Source: Mycolicibacterium sp. CH28
GTDB lineage: Bacteria > Actinomycetota > Actinomycetes > Mycobacteriales > Mycobacteriaceae
DNA length: 64,000 nucleotides
Reading direction: 5' to 3'
Assembly: GCF_004745805.1 (NCBI RefSeq)
Contig: NZ_SRLQ01000005.1
Span: 62,001-126,000 of the forward strand
Below the pieces are notes generated by a model. The model saw only the letters and a program-made list of their open reading frames with translations. It was not told the DNA's origin and did no database searches. Shown one piece after another: positions 1-8,893 of the stretch; position 1 is the stretch's first letter, and each line of letters opens with the position of its first letter. The position numbers and the translations under genes were made by a program.

Positions 1-1
1 G

Positions 2-1216
2 GAGCAACAGCTGGGCACCGGCCACGCCGCCTTGTGCGGACTCTCGGGTCTGCCCGACGACTTCTCCGGCACCGTCGTCGTGACCGCCGGTGACGTGCCG
101 CTGCTGGACGCGGGAACCCTCACCGAGCTGATCGCCACCCACAACGCCGGACGCGCCGCCGTCACCATCGTCACGACGACGGTGCCCGACGCGACCGGCT
201 ACGGCCGGATCCTGCGCACCCAGGACGGCGAAGTCATCGCCATCGTCGAAGAGGCCGACGCCACCCCTCAGCAGCGCGCCATCCGGGAAGTCAACGCCGG
301 CGTCTATGCCTTCGACATCGCCGCCCTGCGCTCGGCGCTGAGCCGGCTGTCGGCGAATAACGCCCAGCATGAGCTCTACCTGACCGACGCCATTTCGATC
401 ATTCGCGCCGACGGACAGATCGTGCACGCCACGCACATCGACGACCACGCCTTGGTCGCCGGCGTCAACGACCGGGTGCAGCTGTCCACAATGGCCCGCG
501 AACTCAACCGGCGGGTGGTGGCCACCCACCAGCGCGCCGGCGTCACCGTGGTCGACCCGCTGACCACCTGGATCGACGTGAACGTCGCTATCGGCCGCGA
601 CACCGTCATCCGGCCCGGAACCCAGCTGCTGGGCGCCACCTGCATCGGGGCCCGCTGCGAGATCGGGCCGGACACCACCTTGACCGACGTCATCGTCGGC
701 GATGAGGCGTCGGTGGTCCGGACCCACGGCAGCGGCTCGTCAATCGGTGCCGGGGCCACCGTGGGCCCCTTCACGTTCCTGCGGCCCGGCACCGACCTGG
801 GCGCGCAGGGAAAGCTCGGCGCCTTCGTCGAGACCAAGAACGCCGTGATCGGCAGGGGTACCAAGGTGCCGCACCTGACCTACGTCGGCGACGCCGACAT
901 TGGCGAATTCAGCAACATCGGCGCCTCGAGCGTCTTCGTCAACTACGACGGCGAGAACAAGAGCCGCACCACGATCGGCTCCCACGTGCGGACCGGCTCG
1001 GACACCATGTTCGTCGCACCGGTCCGCGTCGGTGACGGCGCCTACACCGGGGCCGGCACCGTGCTTCGCGATGACGTGCCGCCCGGGGCGCTGGCCGTCT
1101 CGGCAGGACCGCAGCGCAACATCGAGGATTGGGTGCTCAACAAGCGGCCCGGCAGCACCTCGGCACGGGCGGCCGCCGAGGCGAAACAGGCGAAGGCAGC
1201 CGATCCTCAGGAGTGA
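2..1216 (+). CDS. glmU: Bifunctional GlmU (UDP-GlcNAc pyrophosphorylase / GlcN-1-P acetyltransferase), 5' truncated by window
   Basis: The reading frame is open from base 2, and roughly the first 80 residues lie outside the window, so the nucleotide-binding signature is not seen. What remains starts with EQQLGTGHA and carries the rest of the uridylyltransferase half, including [12 protein letters not shown] left-handed beta-helix acetyltransferase domain follows, with isoleucine-rich hexapeptide repeats and the motifs [24 protein letters not shown] and [11 protein letters not shown]. The enzyme makes UDP-N-acetylglucosamine in the cytosol for peptidoglycan and the arabinogalactan linker. It lies directly upstream of prs, as in M. 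tuberculosis (Rv1018c-Rv1017c). The C-terminal tail is alanine/lysine-rich. Confidence 0.97.
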   Translation, partial: EQQLGTGHAALCGLSGLPDDFSGTVVVTAGDVPLLDAGTLTELIATHNAGRAAVTIVTTTVPDATGYGRILRTQDGEVIAIVEEADATPQQRAIREVNAGVYAFDIAALRSALSRLSANNAQHELYLTDAISIIRADGQIVHATHIDDHALVAGVNDRVQLSTMARELNRRVVATHQRAGVTVVDPLTTWIDVNVAIGRDTVIRPGTQLLGATCIGARCEIGPDTTLTDVIVGDEASVVRTHGSGSSIGAGATVGPFTFLRPGTDLGAQGKLGAFVETKNAVIGRGTKVPHLTYVGDADIGEFSNIGASSVFVNYDGENKSRTTIGSHVRTGSDTMFVAPVRVGDGAYTGAGTVLRDDVPPGALAVSAGPQRNIEDWVLNKRPGSTSARAAAEAKQAKAADPQE

Positions 1217-1310
1217 CGAACGTCGCCAGATGTTGCCTTTTTGGTAACCCGGGGACCTCGCACCGTACGATGGGCCGGTATCGATCTCCGACCGGCAAGG
1301 GCAGCACACA

Positions 1311-2291
1311 GTGGGCACGGACTGGACCGACAACCGCAAGAATCTGATGCTCTTCTCGGGCCGCGCGCACCCGGAGCTGGCTGAGCAAGTCGCCAAAGAG
1401 CTCGATGTTCAGGTCACCGCGCAGACCGCACGAGACTTCGCCAACGGCGAGATCTTCGTCCGCTTCGACGAATCGGTGCGCGGTTGCGACGCCTTCGTGC
1501 TGCAGTCCCATCCCGCGCCGCTGAACAAGTGGCTGATGGAACAGCTGATCATGATCGACGCGCTCAAGCGCGGCAGCGCCAAGCGGATCACCGCGATCCT
1601 GCCGTTTTACCCCTACGCCCGCCAAGACAAGAAGCACCGCGGTCGCGAGCCGATCTCGGCGCGGCTGGTGGCCGACCTGCTCAAGACCGCCGGCGCCGAC
1701 CGCATCGTCTCGGTCGACCTGCACACCGACCAGATCCAGGGTTTCTTCGACGGTCCGGTGGACCATATGCGGGCCCAACCGCTGCTGACCGGGTACATCC
1801 GGGACAACTACAACTGCGAGAACGTCGCCGTGGTCTCCCCCGACTCCGGCCGCGTGCGGGTCGCCGAGAAGTGGGCCGACGCCCTCGGCGGCACCCCGCT
1901 GGCCTTCATCCACAAGACCCGTGATCCGAAGGTGCCCAACCAGGTGGTGTCCAACCGGGTCGTCGGCGACGTCGACGGCAAGACCTGCGTGCTGACCGAC
2001 GACATGATCGACACCGGCGGCACCATCGCCGGCGCGGTCAAGCTGCTGCACTCCGCCGGCGCCAAGGACGTGATCATCGCGGCCACCCACGGTGTGCTGT
2101 CCGACCCGGCCCGTGAGCGGCTGGCCGACAGCGGCGCGCGCGAGGTGATCGTCACCAACACCCTGCCGATCGACGAAGCCAAACGATTCCCACAGCTGAC
2201 GGTCTTGTCGATCGCTCCGTTGCTGGCCAGCACCATCCGGGCGGTCTTCGAAAACGGTTCGGTCACTGGCCTTTTCGACGGGGACGCGTAG
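1311..2291 (+). CDS. prs: Ribose-phosphate pyrophosphokinase
   Basis: This 326-residue protein makes phosphoribosyl pyrophosphate from ribose-5-phosphate and ATP. PRPP feeds purine, pyrimidine, His and Trp synthesis and, in mycobacteria, decaprenylphosphoryl-arabinose for the cell wall. Visible motifs are the N-terminal FSGRAHPELAEQVA, the metal-binding DLHTDQIQGFFDGP, and the PRPP loop VLTDDMIDTGGTIAGA. Translation is taken from GTG; the length matches the family. It follows glmU by about 95 bp and precedes the ArsC-like gene by 9 bp, so these are probably co-transcribed. Confidence 0.97.
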   Translation: MGTDWTDNRKNLMLFSGRAHPELAEQVAKELDVQVTAQTARDFANGEIFVRFDESVRGCDAFVLQSHPAPLNKWLMEQLIMIDALKRGSAKRITAILPFYPYARQDKKHRGREPISARLVADLLKTAGADRIVSVDLHTDQIQGFFDGPVDHMRAQPLLTGYIRDNYNCENVAVVSPDSGRVRVAEKWADALGGTPLAFIHKTRDPKVPNQVVSNRVVGDVDGKTCVLTDDMIDTGGTIAGAVKLLHSAGAKDVIIAATHGVLSDPARERLADSGAREVIVTNTLPIDEAKRFPQLTVLSIAPLLASTIRAVFENGSVTGLFDGDA

Positions 2292-2300
2292 GGAGAATCG

Positions 2301-2648
2301 GTGCCAAGCTCGGCAGTCATCTACCACAATCCACGCTGCAGTACATCCCGCAAGACGCTGGAACTGTTGCGCGGCAACGCTATCGAGCCGACGGTTATCG
2401 AATACCTCAAGACGCCGCCGTCCCGCGCCGAGATCGCCAAGCTGATCGCCGACGCCGGGATCGATGTACGCACCGCCGTGCGCAAGCGGGAATCCCTCTA
2501 CGGTGAGCTGAATCTGGCCGAGGCCAGCGACGACGAGCTGCTCGACGCCATGGCCGCCAACCCGATCCTGATCGAGCGTCCGTTCGTGGTGACCGGTAAG
2601 GGCACCCGGCTGGCCCGGCCGATCGACGCGGTTCACGACATTCTGTGA
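2301..2648 (+). CDS. ArsC/Spx-family thioredoxin-fold protein (glutaredoxin-type arsenate reductase family)
   Basis: This 115-residue protein has the ArsC fold signature: IYHNPRCSTSRKTLELL near the N-terminus with the redox Cys at about position 13, then a conserved C-terminal NPILIERPFVV. E. coli-type ArsC reduces arsenate with glutaredoxin/GSH. Mycobacteria use mycothiol, so the physiological substrate here is uncertain and no ars genes are adjacent. The start is GTG, 9 bp after prs. The stop overlaps the lpqT start by four bases (GTGA), which suggests translational coupling. Confidence 0.85.
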   Translation: MPSSAVIYHNPRCSTSRKTLELLRGNAIEPTVIEYLKTPPSRAEIAKLIADAGIDVRTAVRKRESLYGELNLAEASDDELLDAMAANPILIERPFVVTGKGTRLARPIDAVHDIL

Positions 2649-3292
2649 GAGCGCCCGCGGCAGCCCTGGCCGTCGCGCTGACCATGACCGTGGCAGCGTG
2701 CGGGTCGACACCGCCGGATTATTCGTCGATATGGTCCACCCCGGCGACGACGGCACCGACGACCACGACGTCGAACAAGCCCCAGACGATCTCGGAGTAC
2801 CTCTACGGCGTCGGCGTCAACGGCGAGCAGATCCCGCTGGACAAGCTGACCGACATCAAGGTGACCCTGCCGCGACCGCCGGGCTGGACCAAGTACAGCA
2901 ACTCGAACTTCTCCCCGGGCACCGAGGTGATCGCGAAGAACAACACCTACCCGACGGCGATGGTGATCGTGTTCAAGCTCACCGGCAGTTTCGACGTGGG
3001 CGAGGCACTCAAGCACGCCAGCGTCGATGCCGAAATGTCCAAGAACTTCACGAAACTCAACGAATCCAGCAAGGACTTCGACGGGTTCCCGTCATCGATG
3101 ATCGAGGGCAGCTACGACCTCAACGACAAGCGTCTGCACTCCTACAACCGGGTGGTCATCCCGGTCACCAAGGCGCCCGCCTTCCAGCGCTACCTGGTGC
3201 AACTGACCGTGACGACGCTGGCCAACCAAGCCGCGGCCGATGCCGACGACGTCGAGGCGATCATCCGGGGCTTCAGCGTCGCGCTGAGGTAG
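2645..3292 (+). CDS. lpqT: LpqT-like lipoprotein
   Basis: This 215-residue exported lipoprotein has an N-terminal signal with the lipobox VAAC at about residues 16-19, followed by a Ser/Thr/Pro-rich linker and a globular LpqN/LpqT-type domain. The family is mycobacterial and outer-surface anchored; LpqN of M. tuberculosis has been linked to host-protein binding, but no enzymatic activity is assigned. The position between prs and rplY matches Rv1016c. The GTG start overlaps the end of the ArsC-like gene. A second family member occurs at 31030-31731. Confidence 0.88.
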   Translation: MRAPAAALAVALTMTVAACGSTPPDYSSIWSTPATTAPTTTTSNKPQTISEYLYGVGVNGEQIPLDKLTDIKVTLPRPPGWTKYSNSNFSPGTEVIAKNNTYPTAMVIVFKLTGSFDVGEALKHASVDAEMSKNFTKLNESSKDFDGFPSSMIEGSYDLNDKRLHSYNRVVIPVTKAPAFQRYLVQLTVTTLANQAAADADDVEAIIRGFSVALR

Positions 3293-3358
3293 GCGTTTGA
3301 TCCCGGGCCGGAACTTGTTCCTAGAGCCCCTAAGTCCAGAGCCCCTAAAGTGGTCGCC

Positions 3359-4225
3359 ATGAGTTGGACCGCCGCAGATCTGCCGTCGTTCGCCGGCCGC
3401 ACCGTCATCGTCACCGGCGCCAACAGCGGGCTGGGCCTGGTCACCGCCCGCGAGCTGGCCCGGGTGGGCGCCCACGTCGTCCTGGCCTGCCGCAACACCA
3501 CCAAGGGCGACGAGGCCGCTGCGGCCATGACCGGCGACGTCGAGGTGCGCAAGCTCGACCTGCAGGACCTGGCTTCGATCCGCGAATTCGCCGCTAGCGT
3601 CGACCGCGTCGATGTACTGATCAACAATGCCGGCATCATGGCCGTCCCGTACGCCCTGACCAAGGACGGGTTCGAAAGCCAGATCGGCACCAACCACCTG
3701 GGTCACTTCGCGCTGACCAATCTGCTGCTGCCCAAACTCACCGACCGGGTGGTCACGGTGTCGTCGTTCATGCACCTGCTGGGCAAGATCAGCATCAAGG
3801 ACCTGAACTGGAAGGCGCGGCCGTATTCAGCGTGGCTGGCCTATGGCCAGTCGAAGCTGGCCAACCTGCTGTTCACCAGCGAGCTGCAAAGACGCCTCGA
3901 CGCAGCCGGATCGCCGCTGAAGTCGCACGCGGCCCACCCCGGCTACTCCGCCACCAACCTGCAAGGCCACACCGGTAACCGGATGGGCACCCGGATCTGG
4001 GACCTCGGCAACAGCGTGTTTGCCACCACCGCCGACTTCGGCGCCCGCCAGACCCTCTACGCCGCGTCACAGAGCCTTCCCGGCAACACCTTCATCGGCC
4101 CGAAGTTCGCGATGCGCGGCCCCAGCGGGCCGTCACCGCGCAGCCTGCTGGCCCGCAACCAAGGCACCGCGAAGTCGCTGTGGCGACTATCCGAGCAGCT
4201 CACCGGCATCGAATTTCCGCTCTGA
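3359..4225 (+). CDS. Short-chain dehydrogenase/reductase
   Basis: This is a classical SDR of 288 residues that uses NAD(P)H. It shows the Rossmann glycine motif TGANSGLG, the NNAGI motif, the catalytic serine region VSSFMH and the catalytic YGQSK (YxxxK). The pattern resembles the retinol dehydrogenase/WWOX-like SDRs common in mycobacteria; the substrate cannot be told. I chose ATG at 3359 over an in-frame GTG nine bases upstream. It has no counterpart in the equivalent M. tuberculosis lpqT-rplY interval as I recall it, so it may be a local insertion. Confidence 0.88.
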   Translation: MSWTAADLPSFAGRTVIVTGANSGLGLVTARELARVGAHVVLACRNTTKGDEAAAAMTGDVEVRKLDLQDLASIREFAASVDRVDVLINNAGIMAVPYALTKDGFESQIGTNHLGHFALTNLLLPKLTDRVVTVSSFMHLLGKISIKDLNWKARPYSAWLAYGQSKLANLLFTSELQRRLDAAGSPLKSHAAHPGYSATNLQGHTGNRMGTRIWDLGNSVFATTADFGARQTLYAASQSLPGNTFIGPKFAMRGPSGPSPRSLLARNQGTAKSLWRLSEQLTGIEFPL

Positions 4226-4359
4226 GGTCCTGATCGGCTACCCTGGGGGCCGCGTCACGGCGAGGGTGGACCAGCCACCGTTATCGACGAGGCTTCCAGT
4301 AATTGGTGCCTGCCTTCGCCGTGCAGAAGTCCACGACAGGCAACACAGGAGCACCGATC

Positions 4360-5007
4360 ATGGCCAAAGGCACCACCAACAATCTCACCGCCGACGTGCG
4401 GGACACCACCGGTAAGGGCGCTTCACGCCGCGCTCGCCGTGAAGGCAAGGTGCCCGTCGTTCTCTACGGCCACGGCGCCGACCCGCAGCACCTCGAGCTC
4501 AACGCCCGCGACTTCGCCGCTGTCCTGCGCCACTCCGGCACCAACGCCGTGCTGACGCTCGACGTCGCCGGCAAGGAACAGCTGGCCCTGACCAAGGCGC
4601 TGTCCGTGCACCCGATCCGGCGCACCATCCAGCATGCCGACCTGATCGTGGTCCGGCGCGGCGAGAAGGTCACCGTCGAGGTCCCCGTCACCATCGAGGG
4701 CGACGCTGCCTCCGGCACCCTGGTCACCCAGGACGCCAGCACCATCGAGATCGAGGCCGAGGCGCTGTCGATCCCGGAAAGCCTGACCGTGTCGGTCGAG
4801 GGCGTCGAGGAGGGCACCCAGATCACCGCCGGCCAGATCGAGCTGCCCGCCGGCGTGATCCTGATCAGCGATCCCGAACTGCTGGTCGTCAACATCGTCG
4901 CCGCGCCGTCCGCCGAGGAGCTGGAGGCCGAGGGCGGTGGCGAGTCGGCCGCGGGGCAGGCTGCCGAGGCTGCTGCAGGCGAGGGCGAGTCGGCCGGGGC
5001 CGAGTAG
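4360..5007 (+). CDS. rplY: 50S ribosomal protein L25 / general stress protein Ctc
   Basis: This 215-residue protein has an N-terminal L25 domain (about residues 8-95, containing [18 protein letters not shown]) that binds 5S rRNA, followed by the TL5/CTC C-terminal beta domain and a low-complexity Glu/Ala/Gly tail. The ATG at 4360 has an AGGAG Shine-Dalgarno about eight bases upstream; an in-frame upstream start at 4303 has none and would add non-homologous residues. It lies 9 bp before pth, the widely conserved rplY-pth pair (Rv1015c-Rv1014c). Confidence 0.96.
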   Translation: MAKGTTNNLTADVRDTTGKGASRRARREGKVPVVLYGHGADPQHLELNARDFAAVLRHSGTNAVLTLDVAGKEQLALTKALSVHPIRRTIQHADLIVVRRGEKVTVEVPVTIEGDAASGTLVTQDASTIEIEAEALSIPESLTVSVEGVEEGTQITAGQIELPAGVILISDPELLVVNIVAAPSAEELEAEGGGESAAGQAAEAAAGEGESAGAE

Positions 5008-5016
5008 GCACGGGCC

Positions 5017-5592
5017 GTGGCCGATCCCCTTCTGGTTGTCGGCCTGGGCAACCCCGGACCGCAGTACGCCAAGACCCGGCACAATCTCGGGTTCATGGTG
5101 GCCGACCTGCTGGCCGGCCGGATCGGCGCACAGTTCAAGGTGCACAAGCGCTCGGGCGCCGAGATCGTCACCGGCCGGCTCGGCCACCGGCCCGTCGTGC
5201 TGGCCAAGCCGCGCACATACATGAACGAGTCCGGGCGCCAGGTCGGTCCGCTGGCGAAGTTCTACTCCGTCAGCCCCGCCGACATCATCGTGATCCACGA
5301 TGAGCTCGACATCGATTTCGGCCGGATCCGATTGAAGCTCGGCGGCGGCGAGGGTGGGCACAACGGCTTGCGCTCGATCGCTAACGCGTTGGGCACCAAG
5401 GACTTCCAACGCGTACGCATCGGGATCGGCCGGCCGCCGGGCCGTAAGGACCCCGCGGCGTACGTCTTGGAGGCCTTCAACTCCAACGAACGACCGGAGG
5501 TCCCCGCGATCTGCGAGCAGGCCGCCGACGCCACCGAACTGCTGGCCGAGGTCGGCCTGGAAACCGCGCAGAACCAGGTCCACGCCTGGTGA
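5017..5592 (+). CDS. pth: Peptidyl-tRNA hydrolase
   Basis: The product is 191 residues and recycles tRNA by cleaving peptidyl-tRNA released from stalled ribosomes. Signatures seen: [17 protein letters not shown] with the catalytic His, the substrate Asn in TYMNESG, the catalytic Asp in HDELD, and [13 protein letters not shown]. It starts with GTG immediately after rplY. An essential housekeeping enzyme. Confidence 0.97.
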   Translation: MADPLLVVGLGNPGPQYAKTRHNLGFMVADLLAGRIGAQFKVHKRSGAEIVTGRLGHRPVVLAKPRTYMNESGRQVGPLAKFYSVSPADIIVIHDELDIDFGRIRLKLGGGEGGHNGLRSIANALGTKDFQRVRIGIGRPPGRKDPAAYVLEAFNSNERPEVPAICEQAADATELLAEVGLETAQNQVHAW

Positions 5593-5676
5593 AGCGCCGT
5601 AAGAAATAGCCGCCGGGGCGTCAGGATTCTGTAGAGATCGCCGACGACGCGCCGCCGGGGACGTAGACCTGAGTGC

Positions 5677-6261
5677 GTGAGCATTTCACGTGTTTGGGGT
5701 TCGTTCGACATCTACCCGGCGCGCTACGGCGTGGGCCGCTACCGGCTCGTCGTGTTCCCACCCGGCATCACCACGCATGAGCGGCAGATGCTGCGGGTGT
5801 GGCGCGGCTGGCCGCTGTGGGGCGCCGCGCTGTGGCTGGGTTTGCAGGTCGGCGGAGCGGTGCTCGGCATGCCGGAGACGGCGCTGATCGGCGGGACCAT
5901 GATCTATATCGCCGCCGGTGCGCTGGCGTTCGCGATGACCGGGGAAACTCGGCTGCGGGTCCGCACGCTGTGGGCCACCACCGTCGCCGGGTACGACCAC
6001 GCCGAGGTCGACGACCGCTACGCCCGGCTGCGGGTCATGGCACGAGCGCTTGATCAGGCCGACCTCGATCTAGAGGAAGGGCGGATCTCCCCGCCGGAGC
6101 ACGAGGCCCGCTGGTGGCAGGTCTACGACGCGCTCGGCGCGATGGCGCCGGCACTCTCGCCGCGAGCCGGCTACATTCCCAGCGCGATCAGCGCAGCGAC
6201 CTCGAATCCGGCGATGCCCCGTTCCACCAGACCGAGCGGGATCAGCCGCCACCACGATTGA
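5677..6261 (+). CDS. Small integral membrane protein (DUF6611-like)
   Basis: This 194-residue protein is of unknown function. An N-terminal polar segment (WGSFDIYPARYGVGRYRLVVFPPG) is followed by two closely spaced hydrophobic helices at about residues 44-62 and 70-90, then a cytosolic helical region. Similar proteins are common in mycobacteria and I associate them with DUF6611, but this was not checked. The start is GTG, about 85 bp after pth. The stop is 55 bp from the convergent ferredoxin-type gene. Confidence 0.7.
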   Translation: MSISRVWGSFDIYPARYGVGRYRLVVFPPGITTHERQMLRVWRGWPLWGAALWLGLQVGGAVLGMPETALIGGTMIYIAAGALAFAMTGETRLRVRTLWATTVAGYDHAEVDDRYARLRVMARALDQADLDLEEGRISPPEHEARWWQVYDALGAMAPALSPRAGYIPSAISAATSNPAMPRSTRPSGISRHHD

Positions 6262-6316
6262 CCGATCACTGCGCCGAAAACCCGATCCAGCCGAGCACGC
6301 GCGCCATCGAACCTGC

Positions 6317-7348
6317 CTACTCAAGCCCCCGGATTCCACTGCCGACAATCTTGACCGGCTTGTGCGGGAAGCGTCGTTCGGCGTGCGCCTTGGCATCGGA
6401 ATCCGGTAACACATAGAGGTTTTCGATCTTCTCCTGCAGCGGTCGCAGTACCAGGTCCATGAACCCCTTGCGGTCGTCGAGATACGGCTCGATGACGTCT
6501 TCACCGGCCGGACACACCGCCAGACAGTAGGCGGCCTTGTAGTTGGCCTTGAATGACAGGCTCTGCCACATCGAGGCGTTCTCGGAATCACTGACCCGGG
6601 AGCGGAAGTCGTCAGCATCCTCGCTGTCGGCGACGGTCTGCGCCCAGTCGGTGAATCCGCCCATGAACTCGCGGTAGTTGTGCACCGAGCAGGCCACGAA
6701 GTCGAACGCGCCCTCCTTCTTGATGGCCCCGACGGGGCAGGCCGCAACGCAGAGCTTGCATTCCAGGCACGGCGAATAGTCCAGCGGTGCACCGTAACTG
6801 CTGATCGTGGTGTCGACGAGGATGGTGGCCAGCAGGATGAAGTTGCCGAACTTCGGGTGGATGACGTTGCGATGGATGCCCATCACGCCGAGGCCGGCGG
6901 CAACCGCCACCGGTTTGTGGGCGACCACCCAGATCCGTCCGGGATAGCGATCCATCTCCATCGGGAAGGTGGCCGACGGGTTGAGCGCGCGGTGACCGGC
7001 GTCCTGAAGCGCGCGGGTGATCCGGTGCGCCGCCTCGTTGATGATCTCCCCGCTGCGGTGAAATTCCTGGTTGGCCACGCTGCGCGCGACCGACCGCACA
7101 TTGTCGCGGTTCATCCGCACCACCAGGGAGATGTAGCTTCGCGTCCCCGGCAGCGCAGCCTCGACATGCTCACGCTCCGAGGCCAAATCGGGGTTGTCGA
7201 TGCTCGCGAACGCCACATCGTCGGCGCCGGCGGCCAGACACAGGGCGCGCAGCCAGTCGGCGTCGATGACCGCCGCCGGACCCACGCGCTTGCGGGCACG
7301 GACTGCCTTCACGGTCGGATGGTCGGTGAGACGCGGCGAGTGAACCAT
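6317..7348 (-). CDS. 4Fe-4S ferredoxin-type / QueG- or reductive-dehalogenase-like protein
   Basis: This 343-residue cytosolic protein has a dicluster ferredoxin arrangement. CLECKLCVAACPVGAI supplies four cysteines at about residue 212 and CLAVCPAG follows at about residue 295. The N-terminal half resembles the epoxyqueuosine reductase/reductive dehalogenase scaffold, but I see no cobalamin-binding proof and no Tat signal, so the reaction is unknown. The ATG at 7348 is preferred over an in-frame TTG 18 bases upstream, which would add MCTIPS. A -10-like TACTAT sits seven bases before this ATG, which would fit a leaderless transcript. It is downstream of, and on the same strand as, the MarR gene. 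Confidence 0.8.
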   Translation of the reverse strand: MVHSPRLTDHPTVKAVRARKRVGPAAVIDADWLRALCLAAGADDVAFASIDNPDLASEREHVEAALPGTRSYISLVVRMNRDNVRSVARSVANQEFHRSGEIINEAAHRITRALQDAGHRALNPSATFPMEMDRYPGRIWVVAHKPVAVAAGLGVMGIHRNVIHPKFGNFILLATILVDTTISSYGAPLDYSPCLECKLCVAACPVGAIKKEGAFDFVACSVHNYREFMGGFTDWAQTVADSEDADDFRSRVSDSENASMWQSLSFKANYKAAYCLAVCPAGEDVIEPYLDDRKGFMDLVLRPLQEKIENLYVLPDSDAKAHAERRFPHKPVKIVGSGIRGLE

Positions 7349-7357
7349 GCTGGGTAT

Positions 7358-7370
7358 AGTACACAATACT
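7358..7370. promoter_or_regulatory. Short inverted repeat at promoter of ferredoxin-type gene
   Basis: AGTACACAATACT has AGTA/TACT arms and overlaps the presumed promoter of the downstream gene. It could be a second MarR operator or coincidence. The arms are only four bases, so the call is weak. Confidence 0.25.
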
Positions 7371-7416
7371 TAGACATTCATGGGCACACCTCGATGCACT
7401 CGTCGAATGCGCAGGC

Positions 7417-7893
7417 TCATGGCACGTCACCATCGACCGCGGCTTGCACCAGCCAGCGGCGCACGATGTCAGCTTCGCTGCGCGAGAGACCCGCGGCGAG
7501 TTTCGCCTCGAGCGCCCCGACGATGTCCTTGCAGTCGGCGAGCACCGTCCTCCCTCGATCAGCGAGGGCGAGTTGGCGGATGCGCCCATGGACCGGATGC
7601 GGAGTCGCCGTCAGCAGCCCGTCGCGCCTCAGATTGGCGACGATGACCGTCACCGTCTGCGGAGTCAACAGTGACAGCCGGGCCAGATCCGCACTGGAGC
7701 ACCCCGGGTAAGCGTCGACCATGGTCAGCACCGCGAATTGTGGTTGGGTTACCCCGAATTCGGCCAATGCCCGCTCCAGCCGGGAACGGAACGCGACGTT
7801 GGCCTGGCGAAGCAGGTAACCGAGGTGGCCCTCCTCGCCGCGCTTCCCGACGCCTGCTGACGGGACCGCGCCGGAGAACTCAGATTTGCTCAT
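7417..7893 (-). CDS. MarR-family transcriptional regulator
   Basis: This 158-residue protein has the winged-helix MarR fold: LGYLLRQANVAFRSRLERAL (dimerisation helix), VTQPQFAVLTMV, the recognition region SSADLARLSLLTPQTVTVIV and a wing containing HPVHGRIRQLAL. Such regulators usually repress adjacent genes and release DNA on binding phenolic or oxidising compounds. It is divergent from the AhpD-like/GNAT/azoreductase cluster with 63 bp between starts, and that gap contains clear palindromes. Confidence 0.92.
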   Translation of the reverse strand: MSKSEFSGAVPSAGVGKRGEEGHLGYLLRQANVAFRSRLERALAEFGVTQPQFAVLTMVDAYPGCSSADLARLSLLTPQTVTVIVANLRRDGLLTATPHPVHGRIRQLALADRGRTVLADCKDIVGALEAKLAAGLSRSEADIVRRWLVQAAVDGDVP

Positions 7894-7894
7894 A

Positions 7895-7931
7895 ATATTC
7901 GACCTCGTATATGTTGTTCGAACACGAATAT
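7895..7931. promoter_or_regulatory. Divergent operator region between MarR gene and AhpD-like operon
   Basis: Two nested dyads are visible: ATATTCG (7895-7901) with CGAATAT (7925-7931), and the perfect 10-bp palindrome TGTTCGAACA (7915-7924). Position between divergent genes and the TTCGAA core fit a MarR-family operator controlling both directions. The regulator-operator assignment is inferred. Confidence 0.5.
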
Positions 7932-7956
7932 CCTACCCCGCGCGGAGGAGCCGCAC

Positions 7957-8442
7957 ATGACGAATCCCGGCCCGACCATGGCCTACGCCGAGTTCAACAG
8001 GTCTGCGGTCGCGGTCCGTGATGCCCTGCTGGCATTGGGGACTGCGGTCGATGCATCGGGGCTGGACAAAACTCTCACCGAACTGATGAAGCTGCGCGCC
8101 TCACAGATCAATGGCTGCGCGTTCTGTGTGCAGTACCACCTCACGGTGGCCCGCCGGCTGGCCGTACCGGCCGAAAAGCTCGATCTGCTCACAGTGTGGT
8201 CGGAGACAGATCTGTACTCCCCTCGCGAACGGGCGGCGCTGGCCTGGGCGGAGGCTTTGACCCGGCTCGACGACGACGTGGCCCGCGCAACCGCATTGGT
8301 TGCGCTGCGCGAAGAGTTCACCCAGACCGAGATCCTCAACCTCACCACCACGGTCGGCACCATCAACCAATGGAACCGGATCGCCATCGGCCTCGGGCTC
8401 TCCCCGCAGCTCACTGCCTCGGCTTCCACGGAAGCGGAGTAA
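7957..8442 (+). CDS. Carboxymuconolactone decarboxylase-family (AhpD-like) protein
   Basis: This 161-residue protein is an alkylhydroperoxidase AhpD-core family member. The motif NGCAFCVQYH gives the CxxC-xxxH redox site of this family at about residue 49, and SPRERAALAWAEALT is the second conserved block. Members reduce peroxides or act as small redox carriers. It is the first gene after the MarR operator; its TAA stop overlaps the ATG of the GNAT gene, so the two are coupled. Confidence 0.9.
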   Translation: MTNPGPTMAYAEFNRSAVAVRDALLALGTAVDASGLDKTLTELMKLRASQINGCAFCVQYHLTVARRLAVPAEKLDLLTVWSETDLYSPRERAALAWAEALTRLDDDVARATALVALREEFTQTEILNLTTTVGTINQWNRIAIGLGLSPQLTASASTEAE

Positions 8443-8885
8443 TGCCCACTACTGCAGCACACTTCGAGATCAACGACGTTGACGAGCACCAGATCGCATT
8501 CTGTTACCCGCTGATGCGTCAACTGCGTCCGCAGCTGGCCTCGGCAGAGGATCTCGCCAGTCGGTGGCGCCGCCAGAGCGCTCAGGGCTACCGGATCGTC
8601 GGCCTCTGGCAGCACAACCAGCCACTGGCGCTGGCCGGTTATCGCATGACGGAGAGTTTGATCCACGGCCCCTTTCTCTACGTGGACGATCTCGTCGTCG
8701 ACAGCGCGCTGCGCAGCGCGGGATACGGTGCGCTGCTGATGGACTGGCTAGAGAACGAAGGCCGGCGCACTGGCTGCGCCAAGCTCGTTCTCGATACCGG
8801 GCTCGACAACGCGCTGGCACAACGGTTCTACTACCGCCAGGGCCTGCTGGCGATGGCGCTGCGCTTTGCCACCGTCCTGAACTGA
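8442..8885 (+). CDS. GNAT-family N-acetyltransferase
   Basis: The product is 147 residues. The acetyl-CoA binding motif A is seen in LVVDSALRSAGYGALLMDWLE, and the C-terminal motif B in NALAQRFYYRQGL. The acceptor is unknown. The ATG overlaps the stop of the AhpD-like gene by one base, which fixes the start and shows operon organisation with the neighbouring redox genes; a role in detoxification is inferred from context only. Confidence 0.85.
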   Translation: MPTTAAHFEINDVDEHQIAFCYPLMRQLRPQLASAEDLASRWRRQSAQGYRIVGLWQHNQPLALAGYRMTESLIHGPFLYVDDLVVDSALRSAGYGALLMDWLENEGRRTGCAKLVLDTGLDNALAQRFYYRQGLLAMALRFATVLN

Positions 8886-8893
8886 GCCCGCAC

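Noticed and set aside
1137..2756. 539-codon minus-strand frame across prs and the ArsC-like gene
   Set aside because: It lies antisense to two clearly identified genes and shows no domain; typical of high-GC shadow frames.
4303..4359. Upstream start for rplY
   Set aside because: No Shine-Dalgarno and the extension is not L25-like; ATG 4360 has AGGAG at proper spacing.
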